From Treponema sp. (GTDB taxonomy: Bacteria; Spirochaetota; Spirochaetia; Treponematales; Breznakiellaceae), in the NCBI GenBank assembly GCA_031256115.1, contig JAIRRF010000258.1:1-10364 (forward strand): a stretch of 10,364 nucleotides of DNA, written 5' to 3'. Made by a program: the position numbers and the translations under genes. Every line of letters begins with the position of its first letter. Within the stretch, counting starts at the first letter, position 1. Shown here piece after piece: positions 5,596 to 10,364 of this stretch. The notes under the pieces are model-generated. The model made no database searches and was not told the origin of the DNA. It was given only the letters and a program-made list of their open reading frames with translations.

Positions 5596-6933
5596 TTACA
5601 AATTAATCCGGACATTGTTGTCTGCCGGTGGAAGATCAACCCAAAGGCCCTCAATAACATACTTCTGCTGGCTGTAGATAAAGCGGCCCCAGAGTCCAAG
5701 TTTGGATTTGTCAAAGGGCGGGCGGAGGGCGGGGTTTTCATCCCCCGAATAATGGGCGGTAAAGGCGTCCCCCACGGCATTGGCGATGTAATCCGCATCC
5801 TTTTCGGAAACCTTATATTTTCTTAAGACCTTTGCTGCTTCCAGCATGACGGTTTTCTTTACAAAAGCCTGGGCATTCACCGCAAAATCCGTTCCGGGCC
5901 GGATCTTATCCACTATGGTTTCTGTGCGAATTTGTACGCCATTATTTTTAATTTCCACATAGCGGATAGGGCAGGGAGCAGTTACAAGGGATCCCGTTTC
6001 AACATCATATATAAATTTATCTCCAAATTCGCCAAAGGTAATATCCTGGGCATGGTAATGTCCGGTAAAGGCAAGTTTTACATTCCATGAAGCAAGGAAT
6101 TTTCCGAAATTTTTATAATCATTTATCAAATAGTCCGGGTGAAGTTTTGCCTGTCCATTCCAGTGTTCCACAACACCGTGATGCATTATTACCATAAGCG
6201 CTTTATTTTTGTTTGAAGCAGTCTCTAAAACGGCGGCGATCCAGTCCGCTGTTTTTTGGCTGATCTTACCCGACACGATTTCGCCCTTTCCCGGCATATT
6301 TTCTTTATAGCGGCAGGTATCCAGGGCCAGGAGCCAAAGACCCTCTGCGAGCTCGGCCGCATAACTTAATGAATCCTCATCCTTCATAAGCGCCGAAGCA
6401 AAACCAAAATCTTTATAGGTTTCTGCAAAGTCCGCGGCGCTTACCGTAGGAACCGGTTCGGTGCTGTTCCCCGTATACCTGACTGCATCGGGATTGTTAA
6501 CGTCGTGATTTCCTGGTACCACATAAACCCCTATCCCGGCATCGCTAAAGCGTTTCAATTTTCCTGCCAATAATCGGTGATTTACTGCTTCGCCGTCCTT
6601 GGTTAAATCCCCCGGAATCAAAACAAAACGGACACCGCTTCCTATGATGGTATCTATGGCATAATCCAGGAGTTCTATGCTGTTTAGCAACAGCTTCCGG
6701 TCAGAGTTCAGAGCTTCTTCAAAAGCCGCACCGGAGCTGCCAAGGGAGGGATCATAAATATGAATATCACTTATAACCGCAAAAGAAACATCAGGGTATG
6801 GAGAGCCTTTTCCGGTATTATCGGAAAAACTGTAATTGGGTCCCTTATCTTTTGAACAGGCGCAAATCAATACCATACCTGCCAGGAGGATATACTTAAC
6901 ATAAAACAGAATGTTTTTTTTGTCAGTTGTCAT
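5596..6933 (-). CDS. lipoprotein of the calcineurin-like metallophosphoesterase family
   Basis: A predicted exported phosphoesterase anchored to a membrane by lipid. Numbering from the ATG at 6933 (445 residues): a Lys-containing N-terminus, a hydrophobic stretch (about 9-24) and a lipobox LICAC with Cys26 as the lipidated residue. All metal-binding motifs of the family follow in order: DIH (56-58), GDLT (108-111), GNHD (141-144), MHHG (His251/His252) and GHYH (291-294). After about residue 330 comes a ~115-residue tail I do not recognise. An in-frame TTG at 6951 would add six residues; I prefer the ATG because the signal peptide begins naturally there, though neither start has a good ribosome site. 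The substrate cannot be read from the sequence; phosphodiester, nucleotide or phospholipid-type substrates are all possible. It is convergent with fabZ and divergent from the synthetase gene. Confidence 0.85.
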   Translation of the reverse strand: MTTDKKNILFYVKYILLAGMVLICACSKDKGPNYSFSDNTGKGSPYPDVSFAVISDIHIYDPSLGSSGAAFEEALNSDRKLLLNSIELLDYAIDTIIGSGVRFVLIPGDLTKDGEAVNHRLLAGKLKRFSDAGIGVYVVPGNHDVNNPDAVRYTGNSTEPVPTVSAADFAETYKDFGFASALMKDEDSLSYAAELAEGLWLLALDTCRYKENMPGKGEIVSGKISQKTADWIAAVLETASNKNKALMVIMHHGVVEHWNGQAKLHPDYLINDYKNFGKFLASWNVKLAFTGHYHAQDITFGEFGDKFIYDVETGSLVTAPCPIRYVEIKNNGVQIRTETIVDKIRPGTDFAVNAQAFVKKTVMLEAAKVLRKYKVSEKDADYIANAVGDAFTAHYSGDENPALRPPFDKSKLGLWGRFIYSQQKYVIEGLWVDLPPADNNVRINL

Positions 6934-6967
6934 ATTGTCTATGTTACTCAATATGAAAAAAAATTAC

Positions 6968-6990
6968 CACATTGAACGCATTGGTGTCAA
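6968..6990 (-). promoter_or_regulatory. weak promoter candidate for the metallophosphoesterase
   Basis: On the minus strand a perfect TTGACA (6990-6985) is followed about 18 bases later by a poor -10 (TAATTT, 3 of 6). The -35 lies within the outer end of long hairpin A. This is the only promoter-like sequence I see close to the gene. Confidence 0.25.
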
Positions 6991-7250
6991 AAACCAGCAC
7001 AGTTATTAGGAATTTGCCCATGAAGCATACTGCTGACTTTAAACACCTTGCAGGGGGTTCTGCCTTACCGGAGGCTAGATGGTCATGGCAGCATTCTACG
7101 GACGCTTTGGCGTCGCTTATTCTATAACATGCCATGCGCCCCCGGTAAAGCAGAAACCCCCTGCAAGACGTATACATTCCGAACATACTTCATGGGCAAA
7201 TCCTACATCCATGTATTGTATTGAATTGTATTGTGGCGCCAATGCGTTCA
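6973..7250. repeat. long imperfect hairpin A (278 nt), MITE-like element or structured RNA
   Basis: The whole segment folds back on itself. From outside in, the paired blocks are: a perfect 12-bp terminal pair (6973-6984 with 7239-7250); 7008-7025 with 7188-7204 (17 bp, one bulge); 7047-7071 with 7142-7167 (24 bp, one mismatch, one bulge); CATGGCA 7084-7090 with 7130-7136; and an apical GACGC/GCGTC stem (7101-7105, 7110-7114) with a TTTG loop. No ORF inside has protein-like composition. No clear target-site duplication is seen at the ends. It could be a degenerate palindromic mobile element, or the gene for a long hairpin RNA. It fills most of the divergent region on the metallophosphoesterase side. 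Confidence 0.75.
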
Positions 7251-7282
7251 TTTCCTGGTGTAAAGGCTAATTCTGGGAATGA

Positions 7283-7484
7283 AAACCTCAACTTACCGCA
7301 CTGGCATCCGGGTGTTCCTGGGTAAATAGGAGACGCACCCAGAGTAAAAGCGGAGGCGGGTGTGCAAGGCAAGATCCCTGCTTAAAGGCAGTGGTCTTGC
7401 CTTGCACAGGCCCCGCCGGGTTTTTTTGGTGCGTCTCCTGGATGATTAGGAACACCCGGATGTCAGTGCGGTAAATTAAGGTTT
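7283..7484. repeat. long imperfect hairpin B (202 nt), adjoining the synthetase promoter
   Basis: A second hairpin, unrelated in sequence to A. The outer stem is 7283-7319 with 7448-7484 (35 of 37 positions pair, one of them G-T). An 8/8 internal loop follows, then a perfect 12-bp stem (7328-7339 with 7428-7439), GGCGGG/CCCGCC (7355-7360 with 7412-7417), a 14-bp stem (7361-7374 with 7395-7408), and a stem with one mismatch up to a TAAA loop (7383-7386). A T7 run (7421-7427) follows the inner stem, so on the plus strand the inner part would also look like an intrinsic terminator. The right arm ends at the -10 box of the synthetase promoter. Confidence 0.75.
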
Positions 7485-7489
7485 ATAAT
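7460..7489 (+). promoter_or_regulatory. promoter of the acyl-CoA synthetase gene
   Basis: A perfect -10 TATAAT (7484-7489) with a -35-like ATGTCA (7460-7465, 4 of 6, spacer 18). The -35 lies inside the right arm of hairpin B and the -10 begins at its last base. An alternative is TTGTCA (7491-7496) with CATACT (7513-7518), spacer 16. Either gives a short leader before the ATG at 7544. Confidence 0.55.
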
Positions 7490-7490
7490 C

Positions 7491-7515
7491 TTGTCAAAAA
7501 TCAGGATTTTGTCAT
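7491..7515. promoter_or_regulatory. dyad operator candidate shared with the fab promoter
   Basis: A 25-nt element beginning 2 bases after the -10 TATAAT. The right arm GATTTTGTCAT (7505-7515) is identical to that of the fab element (908-918), and 17 of 25 positions agree overall without gaps. Here the left arm carries CAAAA, which pairs with the TTTTG of the right arm. Together the two sites suggest an ideal dyad of ATGACAAAATC, three bases, GATTTTGTCAT. Confidence 0.5.
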
Positions 7516-7543
7516 ACTGATAAGGAGTTATTAGGAGATACAT

Positions 7544-9487
7544 ATGGAAACGGTAATTGAAGTATTGCACCAGGGAGCCCGCAACTACGGGGATATGCCT
7601 TACCTTGGGGGAAAAACCGGGGACCAATGGAGAATTTACAGTTTTATTGAAAGCGATCGGATTTCCTCGGCTTTTGCTGCTGCCTTGGTTAAGCGGGGTT
7701 TTAAAAAGGGGGACAATGTATCGATCCTTTCCGAGGGACGGCCTTCATGGGTAATAAGCGAGTTCGGCCTTTTAAAGGCTGGCTGTGTTTCGGTACCCCT
7801 GTCTACCAAGCTATTGGAAGAGGAGATCGTCTTTCGGCTTGAACACTCTGAATCAAAAGCTTTTTTGGTGTCGGAAAATAACTTTCAGAAAGCAGCGGAT
7901 GCCGTTAAACAAATCCGTTCCAAACCGGTTCTCATCCTTATCTCTCCCCGCAGCTCCCATTCGGAAGAATTGACTGAAAAATTTGGCTTTGGCGGGGATG
8001 TGCAATACTTCGACGAACTTATTGACGAAGGGGAAAAACTTCTTACAGAAGAGAATTATCCGGACAAATTGGCAGAGATTAATAAAACCATAGGTTTAGA
8101 CGACACGGTAACCATAAGTTATACCTCCGGAACCACGGGAAACCCCAAGGGAATCATGCTTAGCCACCGGAACTACATCCACAATGCGCTGAATGCAATG
8201 AATGTAGTTCAGGTAAAGAAAGGCTGGAAGACTCTTGTCATGCTGCCTCTGGATCACTCCTTTGCACACACGGTGGGGCTTTATGTTTGTGCCATTGTGG
8301 GAATGACCATGTACTTTGTCGATGCCCAGGGAGGCCCCATGGCAGCCCTGCGGAATTTACCAAAAAACCTTTTGGAAGTGAACCCCAATTTCCTTCTTAC
8401 CGTACCTGCCCTGTCGGGGAATTTTATGAAGAAGATGATCCAGGGGGTATCGGAAAAAGGCGGCTTCATCAAGGGGCTTTTCGAAGCGGGCCTTAAAGCA
8501 GGGATAGCCAGGGCGGGGAACGGTTATAACAAACCGCCTTTTTTTGTTCGGCTTAGGAATTATTTTCCCTGGGCTGTTGCCAACGCCCTAATCTTTCCCA
8601 AACTGCGGGCGGTTTTTGGAAAAGAAATAAAGTTTTGTATAGGCGGAGGAGCCCTTTTGGAGATTAAACAGCAGGAATTCTTCCATGCCATAGGTGCGCC
8701 GGTGTATCAGGGTTACGGCCTTACGGAAAACTCACCTATTATTTGTTCCAACTCTCCGGCAAAACATAAATTCGGTACCTCCGGGGTTATCATTACCGAC
8801 CTGGATGTACGGATCATGAAAGACAAAAACACGGAATGCCCCCTGGGAGAGATAGGCGAAATCGTAACCCGCGGGGGTTCGGTGATGAAGGGTTATTACA
8901 AGAATCCGGAGGCCACTGCAGAAACCCTGATCGACGGCTGGCTCTGGTCCGGCGATCTTGGCTACAAGGATCCGGACGGTTTTCTGGTAGTTACCGGCCG
9001 GGAGAAAGCCCTGCTCATCGCCGCAGACGGGGAAAAATACAGTCCCGAAACCATCGAGGAAGCGGTGATCAATACTTCAAAATTTGTAAATCAAATCATG
9101 GCCTTTAATGAACAGTGCAAGTTTACCAGCGCCCTGATCACCTTGAACTCCGGTGAACTTAAAGCAGCGGTAAAGAACCTGGAGCTTTCCGTAAATTCTG
9201 ATGAAGATCTGGATAAAATCATCAATCTAATTCGGGAGGACCTATGCGGCTTTGTTAAACACCCCGACTATTCCGGTAGTCCCCCCCAGTGGCGTCCCGC
9301 TTCTTTTGCGATTTTTCCCGGGATTTTTGACGAAAACAATGGCCTGGTGAACTCTACCATGAAACTGGTGCGATACAAGGTACGGGATTTTTACAAGTCC
9401 CGGATTGACGAAATATATGCAGCCGGGACTGCCAATCCTTTGCTTCCGGGAAACCGGGAAGCCCTTAGGAGTTTGCTGGGGGAATAA
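7544..9487 (+). CDS. long-chain fatty acid–CoA ligase (AMP-forming), possibly acyl-ACP synthetase
   Basis: It activates fatty acids with ATP through an acyl-adenylate and transfers them to CoA, or possibly to ACP. It belongs to the ANL superfamily and has the normal length for the long-chain group (647 residues). Visible motifs: the phosphate-binding loop YTSGTTGNPKG (193-203), YQGYGLTENSP (388-398), WSGDLGY (468-474), the hinge region TGREKALLIAADGEKYSPE (484-502), and the C-terminal catalytic Lys607 in STMKLVRYKV. The hinge lacks the usual GRxKD Asp and has GREKALL instead, a form I associate with spirochaete-type members. There is no signal peptide; it is probably cytoplasmic or peripheral at the membrane. 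AGGAG (7533-7537) lies 6 bases before the ATG, with another AAGGAG at 7522-7527. Its promoter shares an operator-like element with the fab operon, linking it to lipid regulation. Confidence 0.9.
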   Translation: METVIEVLHQGARNYGDMPYLGGKTGDQWRIYSFIESDRISSAFAAALVKRGFKKGDNVSILSEGRPSWVISEFGLLKAGCVSVPLSTKLLEEEIVFRLEHSESKAFLVSENNFQKAADAVKQIRSKPVLILISPRSSHSEELTEKFGFGGDVQYFDELIDEGEKLLTEENYPDKLAEINKTIGLDDTVTISYTSGTTGNPKGIMLSHRNYIHNALNAMNVVQVKKGWKTLVMLPLDHSFAHTVGLYVCAIVGMTMYFVDAQGGPMAALRNLPKNLLEVNPNFLLTVPALSGNFMKKMIQGVSEKGGFIKGLFEAGLKAGIARAGNGYNKPPFFVRLRNYFPWAVANALIFPKLRAVFGKEIKFCIGGGALLEIKQQEFFHAIGAPVYQGYGLTENSPIICSNSPAKHKFGTSGVIITDLDVRIMKDKNTECPLGEIGEIVTRGGSVMKGYYKNPEATAETLIDGWLWSGDLGYKDPDGFLVVTGREKALLIAADGEKYSPETIEEAVINTSKFVNQIMAFNEQCKFTSALITLNSGELKAAVKNLELSVNSDEDLDKIINLIREDLCGFVKHPDYSGSPPQWRPASFAIFPGIFDENNGLVNSTMKLVRYKVRDFYKSRIDEIYAAGTANPLLPGNREALRSLLGE

Positions 9488-9507
9488 GTTTCAGTTAGGG
9501 CGTGTTC

Positions 9508-9583
9508 ACACTACTACTACGATAGGCCTTTATCCGGCGGAAGAAACGTTCCACTTCATTCCGCCTCTGGTATAGTAGGGTGT
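9508..9583. terminator. branched stem-loop after the synthetase gene
   Basis: GGCGGAA (9536-9542) pairs with TTCCGCC (9559-9565), extended inward by GAA/TTC with a 1-nt bulge. An outer, weaker pairing joins 9508-9516 to 9573-9583 with a 2-base bulge. There is no T-run. It lies 20 bp after the synthetase stop between convergent genes, so it may terminate plus-strand transcription. Confidence 0.4.
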
Positions 9584-9604
9584 CATATTTCCATTCTGAC
9601 ACTC
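9578..9604. other. short inverted repeat, GTGTCA / TGACAC
   Basis: An 8-bp stem including one G-T pair (9578-9585 with 9597-9604) around an 11-base loop. It partly overlaps the preceding stem-loop, so the two folds are mutually exclusive at their edge. The half-sites have the opposite orientation to the fab-type operator. Confidence 0.3.
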
Positions 9605-9619
9605 CGTCCGGAAATGCAT

Positions 9620-9660
9620 GTTAAATCAGGAATAGAGAATAATCCCTATGGGTATTTAAC
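9620..9660 (-). terminator. stem-loop after the Ig-like protein gene
   Basis: GTTAAAT (9620-9626) pairs with ATTTAAC (9654-9660), and an inner ATAGAGA pairs with TCCCTAT (9632-9638, 9643-9649, one mismatch). It starts 20 bp downstream of the minus-strand stop at 9680. No T-run follows, so a terminator role is only likely from position. Confidence 0.4.
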
Positions 9661-9679
9661 GTCTTTGGTGTTGTATCTT

Positions 9680-10093
9680 TTATCGTACGGAAAAAGACAC
9701 CGTTGCACTTTGGACGTAGTTTTCTGTAATGGCTGAGTACCCTTTAAAAAACCGCATTTCATAGGAACCGCTTTCGCCTGGTGCATTAAATTCCAAACGT
9801 CCCGATCTTTGTGTAGTATAATCATAATCAAGATAATCGTTTACGAGCCCGCCAGAACGGTAAATTCCAATCCACGCTTGCGCTGAAATCATTTCCTGCG
9901 TAACGCCTTGATAAGTCACAATTATTTTTCCGTTTTTTTCATAATCAGCCTTGTCTATCGACAACATATTTGAAGTAATACCAGGCTTGGTTTCCTGTGC
10001 AAGTAACATACTCATGTTTTCGCGCCCAATCAAACCAAACGTCAGCATGATCCCAACCATGAGAAATACAAAACCGGTTTTTTTCCTTAACAT
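9680..10093 (-). CDS. small exported protein with an Ig-like beta-sandwich domain
   Basis: A 137-residue secreted or periplasmic protein of unknown role. The start is the ATG at 10093, which has a strong AAGGAG site (10106-10101) 7 bases upstream; an upstream in-frame ATG at 10123 lacks one. Residues 1-33 form a signal peptide: MLRKK, a hydrophobic core, then a probable cleavage near MLLAQ (about 29-33). There is no lipobox. The mature part (about 34-137) has the alternating pattern of a beta sandwich, with KIIVTYQGV (56-64), AWIGIYRSGG (73-82), a Tyr-rich LDYDYTT (88-94), RLEFNAPGESGSYEMRFF (99-116) and a closing TVSFSV (131-136). I recall similar single Ig-like domains attached to bacterial surface or carbohydrate-active proteins; here it stands alone. 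It could be an adhesin-like or binding subunit. Confidence 0.75.
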   Translation of the reverse strand: MLRKKTGFVFLMVGIMLTFGLIGRENMSMLLAQETKPGITSNMLSIDKADYEKNGKIIVTYQGVTQEMISAQAWIGIYRSGGLVNDYLDYDYTTQRSGRLEFNAPGESGSYEMRFFKGYSAITENYVQSATVSFSVR

Positions 10094-10128
10094 AAATGAC
10101 TCCTTCAATAAAGTTTTCCCCACCCCTT

Positions 10129-10134
10129 ATTATA
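10129..10134 (-). promoter_or_regulatory. -10 box for the Ig-like protein gene
   Basis: On the minus strand a perfect TATAAT (10134-10129) lies about 35 bases upstream of the ATG at 10093. The base pattern at -35 is poor: TAACTT at 17 bases, or TTGTAA at 20. It sits in the 61 bp between this gene and the URO-D gene, suggesting separate transcription. Confidence 0.45.
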
Positions 10135-10154
10135 ACACTTTTTCATGACGAAAG

Positions 10155-10364
10155 TTACAAACGAAACTGCTTAATCGCCTCTATCATGGCAAGGAAATTT
10201 TCTACGGGTACGCCGGGCTGGGTGTTGTGAATGGTATTGAAAACAAAGCCACCGTTCTGATTGTAAATGCGAATCCGCTCGCTTACCTGATTAAAAACTT
10301 CTTCGGGGCTGCCGTAGGGCAGGGTATGCTGAGTATCTACGCCGCCGCCCCAAAAGCTGATGAG
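10155..10364 (-). CDS. URO-D/corrinoid methyltransferase-family protein, C-terminal 69 residues
   Basis: Only the end of the gene is in the window: 69 codons, then TAA at 10157-10155. The peptide opens LISFWGGGVDTQHTLPYGSP, continues EEVFNQVSERIRIY, and has GGFVFNTIHNTQPGVPVENFLAMIEAI near the end. These segments match the end of the uroporphyrinogen decarboxylase fold as found in anaerobe proteins annotated URO-D or corrinoid-dependent methyltransferase. The family includes true heme-pathway decarboxylases and methyl transfer enzymes; the fragment resembles the latter, non-heme type more, but the deciding residues are outside the window. It is upstream of the Ig-like gene on the same strand. 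Confidence 0.75.
   Translation of the reverse strand, partial: LISFWGGGVDTQHTLPYGSPEEVFNQVSERIRIYNQNGGFVFNTIHNTQPGVPVENFLAMIEAIKQFRL

Noticed and set aside
5551..5826. Plus-strand open frame of 91 codons over the repeat and the metallophosphoesterase end
   Set aside because: It lies antisense to the conserved gene, has no ribosome site, and begins inside the repeat.
6944..7270. Open frames on both strands inside long hairpin A as small genes
   Set aside because: They are explained by the palindrome, have no ribosome sites, and the peptides do not look like folded proteins.
7283..7484. Hairpin B as an integron attC site
   Set aside because: The outer arms do not carry the GTTRRRY and RYYYAAC core boxes, there is no cassette organisation nearby, and the stem is longer than usual.
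7283..7484. Hairpin B as 6S RNA
   Set aside because: The length is about right, but the outer stem is too perfect, the internal loop is small and symmetric, and the element ends at a -10 box instead of following a promoter. It is kept only as something a covariance search could test.
9580..9602. GTGTCA...TGACAC inverted repeat as a third copy of the lipid operator
   Set aside because: The half-sites point the opposite way (TGTCA then TGACA), it lacks GATTTTGTCAT, and it lies after gene ends, not at a promoter.
1..10364. CRISPR array, tRNA, rRNA, transposase or phage genes
   Set aside because: No regularly spaced repeats, no cloverleaf or rRNA-like stretches, and no recognisable transposase or integrase were seen on either strand.

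Overview
The window looks like chromosomal DNA of a host-associated spirochaete, most like a gut-type Treponema. I infer this from the mixed base composition, the style of the FabD and acyl-CoA ligase sequences, an AMP-forming ligase with a GREKALL...GEKYSPE signature, and a URO-D/corrinoid-type protein at the right edge. The taxonomic call is from memory of families, not from a search.

Layout. (1) 1-599, minus strand: the start of an unrecognised gene running off the left edge, and a 70-codon hypothetical gene upstream of it. A possible frameshifted remnant lies between them. (2) 600-1006: a divergent regulatory region with a minus-strand promoter for the small gene and a near-consensus plus-strand promoter (TTGACA-17-TATATT) for the fatty-acid operon. 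That promoter is followed by a dyad operator and a leader holding two tiny ORFs. (3) 1007-5448, plus strand: a tight type II fatty-acid synthesis operon, fabH-fabD-fabG-fabF-fabZ, with 7, 4 and 8 bp overlaps and one 15 bp gap. It has no acpP and no enoyl reductase. (4) 5437-5595: a convergent intergenic region with a 17-bp perfect stem that starts inside fabZ, and two 40-nt palindromic direct repeats. (5) 5596-6933, minus strand: a lipoprotein of the calcineurin-like metallophosphoesterase family. (6) 6952-7543: a divergent intergenic region filled by two consecutive long imperfect hairpins (278 and 202 nt). (7) 7544-9487, plus strand: a long-chain acyl-CoA (or acyl-ACP) synthetase. (8) 9488-9679: convergent spacer with several stem-loops. 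(9) 9680-10093, minus strand: a small exported Ig-like protein. (10) 10155-10364, minus strand: the C-terminal end of a URO-D family protein.

How it fits together. The fab operon supplies the initiation, malonyl-transfer, ketoreduction, condensation and dehydration steps of fatty-acid synthesis. The synthetase further downstream activates free fatty acids. A 25-nt element just downstream of the -10 box of both promoters shares 17 of 25 positions, including an identical 11-base right arm (GATTTTGTCAT). The same unidentified lipid regulator may therefore control both fatty-acid synthesis and fatty-acid activation. This shared element and the two long hairpins are the most interesting things in the window.
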